Origin: Natronosalvus rutilus
GTDB taxonomy: Archaea > Halobacteriota > Halobacteria > Halobacteriales > Natrialbaceae
Assembly: GCF_024204665.1 (NCBI RefSeq)
Contig: NZ_CP100355.1
Location: forward strand, 2,957,451 to 3,021,450
DNA: 64,000 nt
Direction of reading: 5' to 3'
Shown: positions 51,681 through 61,386 of the stretch, piece after piece
Numbering within the stretch: the stretch's first letter is position 1
Layout: each line of letters starts with the position of its first letter
Notes under the pieces: generated by a model
Told to the model about the DNA's origin: nothing
Seen by the model: only the letters and a program-made list of their open reading frames with translations
Database searches by the model: none
Made by a program: the position numbers and the translations under genes

Positions 51681-52445
51681 ATGGTCGCGCTCCGCGTCGC
51701 CGGACTCGAGAAGTCGTTCGGGTCGGTGACCGCACTTTCGGAAATGAGTTTCGCCGTCGAGTCGGGCGAACTCTTCGGCTTTCTCGGCCCTAACGGCGCC
51801 GGCAAGACGACGACGATCGGCATCCTCACGGGCCGTCTCACGCCCGACGCGGGCGAGGTGTCCGTTCTGGGGACCGATCCCACGACCGAGCCGGTCGAGA
51901 CGCGCCGACGCGTCGGAATCCTCCCCGAACAGCAGTCGCCGCCGAGCTTCCTGACGCCGCGCGAGTACTTCGAGTTCGTAGGCTCGATCCGCGAACTCGA
52001 GCCCGACACCGTTTCCGCCCGCGTCGACACCTGGGCCGACCGCCTCGGCTTCGCGAGCAAACTCGAGACGCTGCACACCGACCTCTCGCGAGGCCAGCAA
52101 CAGAAGGTCATGATCACGCAGGCGTTCCTCCACGAACCCGACCTCGTCTTCATCGACGAACCGCTCGTCAACCTCGACCCGCTCGTCCAGGAGCGGGTGA
52201 AGGCGTTCCTGCTCGAGTACGTCGACCGCGGACACACGATATTCGTGTCGACCCACAACGTCGACGTCGCGGAGGCCATCTGCACCCGCGTCGGATTCGT
52301 TGCCGACGGGACCTGTCGGATCGTCGAGACGGCCTCCAACAGTGGTGGACTTCGCGAGCAATTCCTCGCGTACGTCGAGACGACCGATTCCGAGGACGTG
52401 CCGACGCTCAAGGACGAGGGCTCAAGTCCGGTGCCGCGCCACTAG
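51681..52445 (+). CDS. ABC-2-type exporter ATPase
   Basis: The 254-residue ATPase has Walker A GPNGAGKTTTIG, Q-loop PEQQSPPSFLTPREYFEF, signature LSRGQQQKVMITQAFL and Walker B LVFIDEPLVNLDP with the H-switch STHNVDVAEAIC. It powers the membrane protein encoded 52 bp downstream. The ATPase type and the all-membrane partner fit export or lipid/peptide transport rather than import. Substrate unknown. Confidence 0.9.
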   Translation: MVALRVAGLEKSFGSVTALSEMSFAVESGELFGFLGPNGAGKTTTIGILTGRLTPDAGEVSVLGTDPTTEPVETRRRVGILPEQQSPPSFLTPREYFEFVGSIRELEPDTVSARVDTWADRLGFASKLETLHTDLSRGQQQKVMITQAFLHEPDLVFIDEPLVNLDPLVQERVKAFLLEYVDRGHTIFVSTHNVDVAEAICTRVGFVADGTCRIVETASNSGGLREQFLAYVETTDSEDVPTLKDEGSSPVPRH

Positions 52446-52497
52446 TCCCGCTGTCACACGTATTCACGTACTACCACACTCACACACTACCGAACCA

Positions 52498-53928
52498 ATG
52501 ACTACGTCCCACGATTGGCTCGTCTTCCGCGCGCTCGCCCTCGAGGAGTGGCGACTCCACGCCCGACTGTTCGGCGGCCGACGGTTCTACGCCTTTCCGC
52601 TCGTCGTCGCCGCCCTCGTCGTCGCCGGTGGGTTCGCCCTGCGAGAGACGGGCTACGCGACCGATTCGATCCTGGCCGGCGTCCACGTCGCGGCCCTCGC
52701 CTTCGGCCTCTACAGCGGCACCGCCGCCTTCGCCGGCTCGGACATGCTCGAGAACGTCTTCGGCGACCTCTCCTTGCTCCTCTCGAGTGCGGACACCCTG
52801 CCGCTGTCCCGACGACGGTTGCTCGCACACTTCCTGCTGAAGGACGCCCTCTTCTACGGGGTAACGATGATCCTGCCGCTCTCGCTGGTGGTCGTCCCGC
52901 TCGAGGGGCTCTCGGTTTCGACGCCCGGGGACGTCATCGGGCTCTGGCTCTCGCTGTGGCTCGTCTTCGCTGCCGGAATGACGGCGACGCTCGCCCTCAT
53001 CGCCCTTCGAACCCGAGGTCTCTCGACCCGGGGCGGACTGCTCGGCGCCCTCGCAGTCGGCGGCGCGTGGTTGGTCGCGGGCCGCCCTCGCCCGTCCGTC
53101 TCCGTGGCCGACCTCGTCCTGACCGAGGTGCCGCTCTGGCTGACTGCCTCCCTCGTCGCCGGACTCGTCGTGACCGCCGCGCTCTCCGTGCGAATCTACG
53201 ATCCCGCGTACGTGCGCCCGACGCGGACGCACCGCCAGCGCTTTCGTGCGCTCGAGTCTCTGCCCGGGAGCGATCCTCTCGTCGCGAAGACGCTGCTCGA
53301 CCTGGCTCGCTCGAGCGGCGGCGTCTGGAAGCCGCTCGTATCGGTGGGAATCCTCCTCGGCCTCGTCGTCGTGCTCGTCGGGGTCGTTCGAGACGGTGTC
53401 GGGGTCGAACCCGCGCTCGGCCCGTTCTTTGGGAGCGTGCTCGGCCTGTCGGCCTTCACGACCTACAACTGGCTGACCCAGTTCGACGCGGTCGAGTCCT
53501 ACGCGGCCTACCCCGTCTCGGTTGCGGCTGTCTTTCGGGCGAAGCGAGTCGCCTTCTACCTCGTCGGCCTCCCGACGATGACGCTCGCCTACCTCGTTGC
53601 ACTCGCCTGGGCTCGACCGCCGCTTCTCGACGCCGTCGTCGGGTTCGTGCTCCTCGTCGGCCTCGCGCTGTACTACTACGGGCTGACGGTCTTCGTCGCC
53701 GGCTTCGACCCCAACGAGTTCCTCTTCGACGCGGTCCGGTTCGGTGCGTTCACCCTCGGCATCGCCGTCGCCCTGGTCCCGACGCTCGTCGTTGGCTTCG
53801 TCGCCGCGCCGCTGACTACCACTATCGCGGCCGTACTGACCGCGATTGGCTGTATCGCCGGGGCGCTCGGATGGTGGCTCGCCGTCCGTTCGGAGCCGCG
53901 GTGGACGCGACGGTATCGCCGCGGGTGA
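52498..53928 (+). CDS. ABC-2-type exporter membrane subunit
   Basis: The protein has 476 residues from the ATG at 52498 (MTTSHDWLVFRALALEEWRL). The earlier in-frame start overlaps the ATPase gene. About ten to twelve hydrophobic segments are present, for example AFPLVVAALVVAGGFAL, MTATLALIALRTRGLS and LIGLGVV-like VGILLGLVVVLVGVVRD. Charged loops sit between helices 6 and 7 (RPTRTHRQRFRALESLPGSD). The pair forms a transporter whose cargo cannot be inferred. Confidence 0.85.
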   Translation: MTTSHDWLVFRALALEEWRLHARLFGGRRFYAFPLVVAALVVAGGFALRETGYATDSILAGVHVAALAFGLYSGTAAFAGSDMLENVFGDLSLLLSSADTLPLSRRRLLAHFLLKDALFYGVTMILPLSLVVVPLEGLSVSTPGDVIGLWLSLWLVFAAGMTATLALIALRTRGLSTRGGLLGALAVGGAWLVAGRPRPSVSVADLVLTEVPLWLTASLVAGLVVTAALSVRIYDPAYVRPTRTHRQRFRALESLPGSDPLVAKTLLDLARSSGGVWKPLVSVGILLGLVVVLVGVVRDGVGVEPALGPFFGSVLGLSAFTTYNWLTQFDAVESYAAYPVSVAAVFRAKRVAFYLVGLPTMTLAYLVALAWARPPLLDAVVGFVLLVGLALYYYGLTVFVAGFDPNEFLFDAVRFGAFTLGIAVALVPTLVVGFVAAPLTTTIAAVLTAIGCIAGALGWWLAVRSEPRWTRRYRRG

Positions 53929-53971
53929 CGAACCGACGGAGCAAAGACCTTCGAATCGAAAGGACTGGCGA

Positions 53972-55366
53972 ATGCCCGCTCGCGTCCTCCAGTACTCCGA
54001 CGTCGAAAACGCCTGCGACGAGCCCGCACGGATCGGTCGGCTCGCGACCGCCCTCCAGCGGTACCGGGACGAGGACACGGTAGTCGTCGGCACCGGCGAC
54101 AACACGGCACCCGGCGTGTTGCCGCTCGTGATGGAGGGGAGACAGGCCCTGGAATTTTACGACGCCGTCGACCCCGACCTCGAGACCTTCGGCAACCACG
54201 ACTTCGATTTCGGCGTCGACGCGACTCGCGAGATCGTTCGCCGCTCCCCCCAGACCTGGCTGAGCGCGAACGTGCGGCGCAACGGCGGTCCGTTCGGGTC
54301 GGACGTGGGCGTCCGGCCGTGGACCGTGCTCGAGCGAGACGGGACGCGGGTCGGTTTCACGGGGGTCACGACGCCGCGGACGGTGTCGCTGAACCCGATG
54401 GCGACGGACATCGACGTTCGCGACCCCGTCGAGACGGCGCGGGCGGCGATCGACGACCTTCGCGACGAGGGGGTCGACTACGTCGTCGTCTGCTCACACC
54501 TCGGGCGAGGCGACGACGCTCTCGCTCGACAGGTCGACGCCGACGTCGTCCTCGGCGGGCACGTCCCGAGCGCCCGGAACGAGGTCGTCGAGGGGACGTT
54601 GCTCACGCGACCCGGCGACGGCGGGACGGCGATCGTGGACCTCTCGTTCGATCGCGACGGGCCGACCGCGACGATTCGGCGAACGACCGAACTCGAGCCC
54701 CACGAAGACGTGTGCCGGTCGTTCGAGACCCTCCAGGCCGAGACGGGACTCGACGAGGTGATCGCCCGCGTCGACGAACCGCTCGATCGGTCCGAGACGA
54801 CGCTCTTTGGCGGCGAGGCCAGGCTCGGGAACTTCGTCACCGACGCCTATCGCTGGAAAACCGGGACAGACGTCGCCATCCAGAACAGCGGCGGGCTCAG
54901 GACCGGGACGACGCTCTCGGGTGACGTCACGGTCGCCGACGTCATCAGCCTCGTCCCGTTCGAGGAACCCGTCGCCGTCGCCGAGGTCAGCGGGTCGACC
55001 CTCGAGGCCATCTTCGAGGGTGCCGCCGGACTCGACCTGGGTTTTGCCGAACCGGACTGGTGGCACGCCCAAGTGAGCGGCGCCGTCCTCGAGTGGAACC
55101 CGACGGATCACCGCGTCGTCGTCGACAGCGTCGGCGGAGAACCGCTCGATCCCGACCAGTGTTACCGAGTGGCAACCTCCGATTACCTCTTTCACACCGA
55201 CGACGAGTTTCCCGCGCTGGACCCGGCAGATCGCGTCGAGCGAACCGAGGCTTGCCAGTACGATGTGCTGGTCGAATACGCCAGACGGCACGGCATCGAC
55301 CCCGCTATCGAGGGGCGCGTGCGTCGACTCGAATCACGACTCGAGTCGAGCGAACGCACCGAGTGA
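53972..55366 (+). CDS. 5'-nucleotidase/2',3'-cyclic phosphodiesterase family metallophosphatase
   Basis: The protein has 464 residues from the ATG at 53972. The N-terminal metallophosphatase has the usual motifs: TVVVGTGDNTAPG, ETFGNHDFDFG (GNHD), VVVCSHLGRGDDA and LGGHVPSARNEVV; the family HxH is here HVP. The C-terminal 5'-nucleotidase domain starts near VIARVDEPLDRSETTL and shows AIQNSGGLRTGTTLSGDVTV. No signal peptide is visible, so it may be cytoplasmic, unlike many relatives. It releases phosphate from nucleotides. The first motif DVENA replaces the usual DxHG, which may affect metal binding. Confidence 0.88.
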   Translation: MPARVLQYSDVENACDEPARIGRLATALQRYRDEDTVVVGTGDNTAPGVLPLVMEGRQALEFYDAVDPDLETFGNHDFDFGVDATREIVRRSPQTWLSANVRRNGGPFGSDVGVRPWTVLERDGTRVGFTGVTTPRTVSLNPMATDIDVRDPVETARAAIDDLRDEGVDYVVVCSHLGRGDDALARQVDADVVLGGHVPSARNEVVEGTLLTRPGDGGTAIVDLSFDRDGPTATIRRTTELEPHEDVCRSFETLQAETGLDEVIARVDEPLDRSETTLFGGEARLGNFVTDAYRWKTGTDVAIQNSGGLRTGTTLSGDVTVADVISLVPFEEPVAVAEVSGSTLEAIFEGAAGLDLGFAEPDWWHAQVSGAVLEWNPTDHRVVVDSVGGEPLDPDQCYRVATSDYLFHTDDEFPALDPADRVERTEACQYDVLVEYARRHGIDPAIEGRVRRLESRLESSERTE

Positions 55367-55401
55367 AACGTTTACCACTACGGACCGCGTTTCCTCTCCT
55401 G

Positions 55402-55812
55402 ATGACACTGGTCGTGGTCCCCGTTCGGTACCCATTAACGAACAATTCTCGCCGCACGCTCGAGGAGGCTATCGAGGTCGCCAAGGAGCGGAACGCGGCT
55501 CTCTCGGTGCTGCACGTCAATCTCTATCAGAACGGAAAGACGGTGACGCGGACGGATCTGAAATCGGCTGTCGAGCGACAGTTCGGCCGTCTAGAGAACA
55601 CTCGATACGTCGTTCGATCGGGGTTTCTCGTCGAGGAGACGATTCTCGACGAAGTCGCCGGCGAAGAGGCGGATGTCGTCGTCGTGGGAACCAAACAGGT
55701 GAGCCGCTGGCGACGCATCCTCGGACGGGTGATGGACAATCCCAACATCGAGCGCTACCTCAAGAACCACCTCGAGTGCGAAGTGATCACGGTCGGCCAG
55801 GCCGTCGCGTAG
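55402..55812 (+). CDS. Universal stress protein family
   Basis: The protein has 136 residues from the ATG at 55402 (MTLVVVPVRYPLTNNSRRTL). The Usp fold pattern is present: EEAIEVAKERNAALSVLHVN, then ILDEVAGEEADVVVVGTKQV, then ECEVITVGQAVA. The nucleotide loop usually reads GxxGx9G(S/T). Here GTKQVSRWRRILGRVMDNPN is changed, so ATP binding is doubtful. Haloarchaea hold many such paralogues for stress survival. A TATA-like acgtttaccac precedes it by about 25-35 bp. Confidence 0.85.
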   Translation: MTLVVVPVRYPLTNNSRRTLEEAIEVAKERNAALSVLHVNLYQNGKTVTRTDLKSAVERQFGRLENTRYVVRSGFLVEETILDEVAGEEADVVVVGTKQVSRWRRILGRVMDNPNIERYLKNHLECEVITVGQAVA

Positions 55813-55921
55813 GCTGAGTCAGGGACCCTTTTCGTGGCGAGACTGCCCCGCTCGTTGTAACCCGGGCTGGACGGCTACTGGTCGAGACTGGAGTCCGTGT
55901 CTCAAACGGGTCGATCGTGGG

Positions 55922-56917
55922 CTATTCGTTCCCGTCTCCGTCCCCATCGGCGACCTGTTCGTGTTTTCGGCTCGTCGGCCGGGGCTCGAGTTCGCGGTCG
56001 ACCTGCGCGACCCGGGCAGTACCACTGGTTTCGTCGAAGACGTGGTGGGTGTGCGGGTAGGCGAACTCGACTCCCTCCGCGCTAAACCGGTCGCGGATCG
56101 CTCGATTGACCGCCGAGCGGACGACCGTGATCTTGTACGGGTGGTTCACCCAGAATCGGACCTGCAGGGTGACGCCGCTGTCGCCGTACTGGAGGACGTC
56201 GCACGTCGGCGAGGCGGCGTACCGGGCGCTCCCGATGCGAATGTCCGGGCCGCCGGCGATCACGTTGTCGACGCCTCGCGTCGCTCGTTCGGAGACGCGT
56301 ATGGCCGTCTCGAGGTCGCTCTCGTAGGTAATCTCGAACGAGACGGACAGTCGCGTCCGTTCGTCCTCCGCGGAGAAGTTGACGACGTCTCGGGCATTGA
56401 TCTCCGAGTTCGGGATGACGATGAACGTATTCTCGAGCGTGAATATCTTCGTGTAGCGGATCGTAATGTCCTCGACGAACCCCCGGTGGCCGCTGTCGGT
56501 GACTTCGATCATGTCGCCGATTTCGTAGGGCTGGTCCGAGAGGACGAACAGGCCGTTGATCAGGCTGCCGACCAGGGGCGCGAGCACGATACCCACCATA
56601 GCCGAGATGACGGTCACCGGAAGCAGGATTTCGACGCCGGTCAGACCGAGAATGTTGGCGGCGATCAGGACCGTGAACGCGATGACTGTGATTCGAACGG
56701 CCCGAAGGACCGTTCGCGTCACCGACGGCCGTTCGATTTTCTGGGCGATCGTTCGGCCAGTGAGGCGAACGACGACCTTCGAGAGATACCAGCCGACGAT
56801 CAGCACGAACGCGGCGAACGCCAGGTCGACGACCCCGGGTGGAATCCAGTCGGGAGCGAGAGACCGGAGCCCCTCCTCGACGGCCGTCTCGTTGCCACCC
56901 GTGGCGTTCTGCAGCAT
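55922..56917 (-). CDS. MscS-type mechanosensitive ion channel
   Basis: The 331-residue protein has three hydrophobic segments (VVDLAFAAFVLIVGWYLSKV, VRITVIAFTVLIAANILGL, TVISAMVGIVLAPLVGSLI), the last being the pore helix. A cytoplasmic MscS beta domain follows: FVLSDQPYEIGDMIEVTDSG, then FVEDITIRYTKIFTLENTF and VIPNSEINARDVVNF. It opens when membrane tension rises and protects cells from dilution shock. The C-terminus is acidic. It is a single gene. Confidence 0.93.
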   Translation of the reverse strand: MLQNATGGNETAVEEGLRSLAPDWIPPGVVDLAFAAFVLIVGWYLSKVVVRLTGRTIAQKIERPSVTRTVLRAVRITVIAFTVLIAANILGLTGVEILLPVTVISAMVGIVLAPLVGSLINGLFVLSDQPYEIGDMIEVTDSGHRGFVEDITIRYTKIFTLENTFIVIPNSEINARDVVNFSAEDERTRLSVSFEITYESDLETAIRVSERATRGVDNVIAGGPDIRIGSARYAASPTCDVLQYGDSGVTLQVRFWVNHPYKITVVRSAVNRAIRDRFSAEGVEFAYPHTHHVFDETSGTARVAQVDRELEPRPTSRKHEQVADGDGDGNE

Positions 56918-57012
56918 ACCCTCACTGTCAGGGGCGTCGTGGTTAAGCGTTCTGAAGGGTTCGACGCTGGGTACTCTGTTCTGAAATCAGGTGCTACTCG
57001 AAACATAAGAAA

Positions 57013-57020
57013 TGTTTTAG
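57013..57020 (+). promoter_or_regulatory. Probable promoter of the TrmB gene
   Basis: tgttttag lies 23-30 bp before the ATG at 57043, with a cgaaac BRE-like block 15 bp upstream. The leader is predicted to be short. Confidence 0.45.
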
Positions 57021-57042
57021 CGGTCGCGTTCGATGACCGCGT

Positions 57043-58101
57043 ATGGCCACTGACGAACTGCGTTCGACGGTCGAACGCGTGGGCGATCGATTCAATCTCG
57101 GCGAGTACGAGATCGACGCCTACCTGACCGTCCTCGCACACGGACAGCTCACGGCGAGCGAAATCGCCGATCGAACCGACATCCCACAGCCGCGCGTCTA
57201 CGACACCGTCCGCAGTCTGAGCGACCGCGGCCTGGTCGAACTCCGCGAATCCCGCCCGATGAAGATCGTCGCGATCGACCCCGGCGACGCCTTCGACGAC
57301 GTTCAGGACGCCCTCGAGGAGATGATCGACGAACTCGAGGCCCGGTACACCGCTCCGGCGCGGGAGACCGAGGCCGTCTCCCTCGTGAAGTCGCGGTCGA
57401 CGATCCTGCGCTACCTCGAGGAGATCATCGAGCAGGCCGAGTACGAACTGGCGCTCTCGCTGACTCCCGACCTGCTGATCCGCTTCGAGGACCAGCTCCG
57501 GGCGGCGACGAGCGCCGACGTCAGCGTCGACCTGATCGTGACGCCCGCCGTGGAGGCACCCCTTCCCGCGGAGTTCGACTACGAGGCCGTGGCGACGACG
57601 GCGCGTGCCCGCCGCGGGATCACGACGCCGGTCATCGCCGTCGCCGACGGCAACTATTCGATGTACGCGACCCAGGACGCGCTCCGGGACGATCAGGACC
57701 GATACGGCGTCATCTTCAATCGCTCCGCGCTCGGCTTCCTGGTGTCGGGCTTCTTCGGCACCGTGCTCTGGACGACCGCCGAGCAAATCCTGGGTGAGAA
57801 CAGCGAAGGTCGTCCCTATCCCCGGAAATACGCCTCCATCCGCCGTTGTGTCAAGGACCTCATCGAGGACGGTGGCGAGTTCTACGCCACCATCGAGGGG
57901 CGCGACGTCGAGCGCGGGGGCTCGCGAGTCGTTCGTGGCCAGGTCGTCGACGTCTCCTTCGAGATGAGCGAGGAGGTCGCCAGCCTGACCCTCGAGACCG
58001 ACGACGGCTCCGTGAGCGTCGGCGGCCGGGTCGCCGCAATCGAGGACGTCGAGGCCCACGAGATCCACATCGGTCGTCAGGAACCGCCGACGCTCGAGTA
58101 G
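57043..58101 (+). CDS. TrmB-family transcriptional regulator
   Basis: The 352-residue protein has an N-terminal winged helix of TrmB type ([20 protein letters not shown], then [20 protein letters not shown]), a coiled segment ([20 protein letters not shown]) and a large C-terminal sensor domain ([20 protein letters not shown], then YAVIFN-like [20 protein letters not shown]). TrmB proteins bind sugars and switch sugar-metabolism genes; several haloarchaeal members act globally. The final 90 residues form a beta-rich part resembling the maltose-binding region. Ligand unknown. Confidence 0.9.
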   Translation: MATDELRSTVERVGDRFNLGEYEIDAYLTVLAHGQLTASEIADRTDIPQPRVYDTVRSLSDRGLVELRESRPMKIVAIDPGDAFDDVQDALEEMIDELEARYTAPARETEAVSLVKSRSTILRYLEEIIEQAEYELALSLTPDLLIRFEDQLRAATSADVSVDLIVTPAVEAPLPAEFDYEAVATTARARRGITTPVIAVADGNYSMYATQDALRDDQDRYGVIFNRSALGFLVSGFFGTVLWTTAEQILGENSEGRPYPRKYASIRRCVKDLIEDGGEFYATIEGRDVERGGSRVVRGQVVDVSFEMSEEVASLTLETDDGSVSVGGRVAAIEDVEAHEIHIGRQEPPTLE

Positions 58102-58262
58102 TGTGTGAGTCGGTGCATGACGCGGTAGGTGCGTGACGCAGTGGGCGTGCCCAATCGAGCGTTGAGTCAGACTCGAGGAGCGAGTCGGGAACTGAGCCAC
58201 GAACGCTGCCCTCGGCAGCCAAATGATAAAGGTTCTTGATGGGATTCCCCGACTAGCGGGTT

Positions 58263-59354
58263 ATGGACCCACGCGTCCGCGAACATGCTGAAATCATCGT
58301 CGACCACTCCGTCGACGTACAGAAAGGCGACAACGTCAGAATCAGCGCACCGCCGATCGCCCAGGACCTCGTCGTGGCGATCCACGAACTGCTCGGCGAG
58401 CGCGGTGCCCACCCATCGCTCAGCGCGTCGAACAGCGCCGCCAGCCGCGCCTACCGGCGAGCCGTCGATCCCGAGGACCTCGAGTGCCCCAGCCACGTCC
58501 TCGCGGCCGCCGAGGAGACGGACGTCTTCATCTCGATCCGGGCCTCGGAGAACACCTACGAGACGAGCGACGTCGACCCCGAAGTCACCGCGGCGTTCGG
58601 ACAGGCCTACAAGCCCATCCAGGACGAGGTCATGGGCAAGCGCTGGGTCGGGACCCAGTACCCCGCGCCGGGGAACGCCCAGGACGCGGAGATGAGCACC
58701 GAGGCCTACGAGGAGTTCGTCTGGGACGCGATCACCAGAGACTGGGACGCCCAGCGGGAGTTCCAGCAGCAGCTGGTCGAGATCCTCGATCCCGCCGACG
58801 AGGTTCACATCGTGAGCGGCGACACGACGGACGTGACGATGTCGGTCGCCGGGAACCCGACGCTCAACGACTACGCGGAGAAGAACCTGCCCGGCGGCGA
58901 GGTGTTCACCGCGCCCGTCCCCGACAGCGTCGAGGGCGAGGTGCTCTTCGACAAGCCGCTGATGGCCCAGGGGCGAGAGATCACGGACGTGTACCTCGAG
59001 TTCGAGAACGGCGAGGTCGTCTCCCACACGGCCGAGAAGAACGAGGACGTGCTCTCGACGGTGCTCGAGACCGACGACGGCGCCCGCCGACTGGGCGAAC
59101 TCGGCATCGGCATGAATCGCGACATCACCGAGTTCACCTACAACATGCTGTTCGACGAGAAGATGGGCGACACGGTTCACATGGCGGTCGGTCGCGCCTA
59201 CGAGGAGACAGTTGGCGAGGGCAACGAGCGAAACGACAGTTCCGTCCACATGGACATGATCGTCGACATGAGCGAGGATTCGTTCATCGAGGTAGACGGC
59301 GACGTCGTACAGCGTGACGGGGCCTTCGTGTTCGAGGACGGTTTCGAGGGCTGA
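58263..59354 (+). CDS. Aminopeptidase, M29 family
   Basis: The 363-residue protein begins MDPRVREHAEIIVDHSVDVQ and shows the M29 metal-binding motifs in order: NLPGGEVFTAPVPDSVEG, ELGIGMNRDITEFTYN, GDTVHMAVGRAYEE and SSVHMDMIVDMSEDSF. It removes N-terminal residues from peptides using two metal ions, so it may use peptides brought in by the dpp importers. Length is normal. A possible TATA at about 58223 precedes it by 40 bp. Substrate specificity is not clear from sequence. Confidence 0.9.
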   Translation: MDPRVREHAEIIVDHSVDVQKGDNVRISAPPIAQDLVVAIHELLGERGAHPSLSASNSAASRAYRRAVDPEDLECPSHVLAAAEETDVFISIRASENTYETSDVDPEVTAAFGQAYKPIQDEVMGKRWVGTQYPAPGNAQDAEMSTEAYEEFVWDAITRDWDAQREFQQQLVEILDPADEVHIVSGDTTDVTMSVAGNPTLNDYAEKNLPGGEVFTAPVPDSVEGEVLFDKPLMAQGREITDVYLEFENGEVVSHTAEKNEDVLSTVLETDDGARRLGELGIGMNRDITEFTYNMLFDEKMGDTVHMAVGRAYEETVGEGNERNDSSVHMDMIVDMSEDSFIEVDGDVVQRDGAFVFEDGFEG

Positions 59355-59484
59355 GCGCGTACATCTCGTCATCCATTCTCGATGTCGTACGTCGACTATC
59401 TCTTCGCTCGAGACACGGGCTACTTCGTGTGTGAACCGAACGGCTTGGCCCGTATCGGACAAATCAACCGGGCAGACGCTCGTC

Positions 59485-59961
59485 TCACTGATCTACAGTT
59501 ACGAGGTCGTGTAACGAGGAGTTGCACTGTTGCTCGCGGTCGTCGAGATCGACCGTTTCCCAGTGGGGAATGCCATTGCCATCGGGCCCGATCCAGTACG
59601 CGATCTGGTAGGCGGATTCCCCGGACTCTTCTTCAGAATCGATCGTCACCCACTCAGTGTGATGGTCCATGCGCATATGAACGCGGAAGTGGCCTGGATC
59701 GTCTGGCCAACTCCGTGGGATCCATTGGTATTGAAGCGACTCGCCCATTCTACTGCCATCGATGCTGTACGAGTCAGCATACACCTCGTCGCCCTCGTAG
59801 TCGACACGGAGATGAACGGTGTGTGGCGTATTACTTGCACTCACGACCTCGATGCAGTTGAGAACCGAGTTCTCGCTCCGCAAAACTGCCGAAGCACATC
59901 CAGCTAGAGAGATTGTCACCGACGAGGAGACGCCCGCGAGAAGTGCACGTCGTGAAACCAT
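59485..59961 (-). CDS. Small secreted lipoprotein
   Basis: The protein has about 158 residues from the ATG at 59961; an ATG seven codons upstream (59982) is also possible. The Tat-like start is VSRRALLAGVSSSVTISLAG, followed by the lipobox cysteine (LAGC). The mature part has NCIEVVSASNTPHTVHLRVD, then YSIDGSRMGESLQYQWIPRS, then FRVHMRMDHHTEWVTIDSEE, an immunoglobulin-like beta pattern. It is probably a surface protein, function unknown, convergent with the aminopeptidase gene. Confidence 0.72.
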   Translation of the reverse strand: MVSRRALLAGVSSSVTISLAGCASAVLRSENSVLNCIEVVSASNTPHTVHLRVDYEGDEVYADSYSIDGSRMGESLQYQWIPRSWPDDPGHFRVHMRMDHHTEWVTIDSEEESGESAYQIAYWIGPDGNGIPHWETVDLDDREQQCNSSLHDLVTVDQ

Positions 59962-60127
59962 ATTTTCCAGAAAGGTCGCCATACTATGTATTTTACGAAT
60001 AATGATGTAGCGAACGATACGAACGATCTGTATCGATCGTTACTCGCCGTAAAATGCCACGTTCTACGGTAGTCAATGCACCCCGTCCAGTGTGCGTGGA
60101 TGACGCCACAATGGCCGAAACAGATAG

Positions 60128-60745
60128 TTACAGTCGACGCATGAACTCGGGCAAGACCCCGCGCTCGTCGGAGTCACCGCCCGTGGGCGCGGGTCCGGCA
60201 CCCAGATGACCACTGCTCGAGTCCTCGTTCGAGACGTCTGGTCCGGACTCCGTTCCGTCCTCCGTGCCCTTCTCACCTTCGTCAGTCGCGGCCACGGCAT
60301 CTTCGAACTCGTCAGGCGAGTCCGGCCCGAAGTAGTAGGGTTCGGTGGGCTCGAGAGACGCCATCAACTGGAGGTTGGCGTACCCGGCCAGGACGAGCGC
60401 CAGTGGAAAGACGACGTCCGGAAGCAAGATGACGAGGAAGACTGATAGCGGCGAGTACACGAAGAAGGCGGCGACTCGAAACCAGTTGGCGACGTAGGCG
60501 TCGACCACGTAGGCGTAGAGGCCGTACGCGCCGATTACGACGCCGATGTCGAGGTAGAGTCCGACCGGCATCCAGACCCCGCCCGCGATGACCGAGTGGG
60601 TGTAGAGAGCGATCGCTCCCGTCAGCACCGTCGCCCGGTTGACGTAGGTCTCGTCGAGGGCCATCCCGAAGACGAGGATACCGAGCTGTAACAGTGGCGC
60701 GGCGATCCACCACGGCAGCGATTCGAAGATGAGTCCAGAATACAC
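60128..60745 (-). CDS. Multi-spanning membrane protein with acidic tail
   Basis: The 205-residue protein has five or so hydrophobic segments in the first 135 residues (PWWIAAPLLQLGILVFGMAL, VLTGAIALYTHSVIAGGVWM, IGVVIGAYGLYAYVVDAYVA, FFVYSPLSVFLVILLPDVVF), then an acidic, Glu/Ser-rich cytoplasmic tail. It is likely a conserved haloarchaeal membrane protein. No function assigned. Confidence 0.75.
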   Translation of the reverse strand: MYSGLIFESLPWWIAAPLLQLGILVFGMALDETYVNRATVLTGAIALYTHSVIAGGVWMPVGLYLDIGVVIGAYGLYAYVVDAYVANWFRVAAFFVYSPLSVFLVILLPDVVFPLALVLAGYANLQLMASLEPTEPYYFGPDSPDEFEDAVAATDEGEKGTEDGTESGPDVSNEDSSSGHLGAGPAPTGGDSDERGVLPEFMRRL

Positions 60746-60950
60746 GTCGGTCTCCCTGTCGTCATCCGAAGAGAGCCTCGGAAACCCCTAAAACGTTCGC
60801 GCCGTATCGAGCGTCGATACGAGTCTCGAGTCTCGAACCCTGAACTTTGAATCTGAATCTCGAGTCTCGAAGGCGTGGTCGACGACAAAAACATCAAAAA
60901 AACGAGGGTTCCCGCAACAATAATGCTGTCGTAGCAGTGAGTTGGAAGGT
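60746..60950. other. Divergent intergenic region
   Basis: 205 bp before the RHH gene. It contains repeated gagtctcga strings (60820-60870) that form near-palindromic pairs, possibly operator sites for the adjacent regulator. Confidence 0.4.
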
Positions 60951-61340
60951 ATGGCAAAAGATACCGTCAGATATCCCGACGACGTCGTCGAAGCCATCGA
61001 CAACCTCGTCGACGACGGTATGTTCGAGAGTAAATCGGAGTTCTACCGGTTCTCCGCGGAGTACGTGCTGACCATGATCAACCCGGACCACGAAGTCGAG
61101 ACGTTCAACTTCGACGAGATCAAGAGCGAGTTGAACATTGACCGACCGGCTCGAGCCGAGGAGGTGGGCGCAGACGGCGGGACGTTCTTCCTCGACGCGC
61201 TCATCACCGTCCGAAAGTACGGACTTCGCGGGAACTACGAGGACGCCGAGGACTTCATCGACATGCACTACGAACCGACCGACCAGGAGTGTCTGGTTCT
61301 CGAGGAGGTGCTCGGCACCTACCGGGACCGGTCGGGCTGA
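60951..61340 (+). CDS. Ribbon-helix-helix regulator
   Basis: The protein has 129 residues from the ATG at 60951. The RHH motif is DTVRYPDDVVEAIDNLVDDG followed by MFESKSEFYRFSAEYVLTMI (residues 3-43). A second part (RKYGLRGNYEDAEDFIDMHY) follows, ending VLEEVLGTYRDRSG. The N-terminus is close in kind to the haloarchaeal RHH regulators CdrS/CdrL, which control ftsZ2 and other division genes. No ftsZ lies beside it, so I give only the family. It probably binds its own promoter. Confidence 0.8.
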   Translation: MAKDTVRYPDDVVEAIDNLVDDGMFESKSEFYRFSAEYVLTMINPDHEVETFNFDEIKSELNIDRPARAEEVGADGGTFFLDALITVRKYGLRGNYEDAEDFIDMHYEPTDQECLVLEEVLGTYRDRSG

Positions 61341-61386
61341 GACCCGGAAGGACAGCCATTTACCCGCCGATTCCGTAGCGGGCGGT

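Noticed and set aside
60951-61340. RHH gene as cdrS or cdrL itself
   Set aside because: The RHH part is similar in kind, but ftsZ2, the usual neighbour of cdrS, is not here, so only the family is given.
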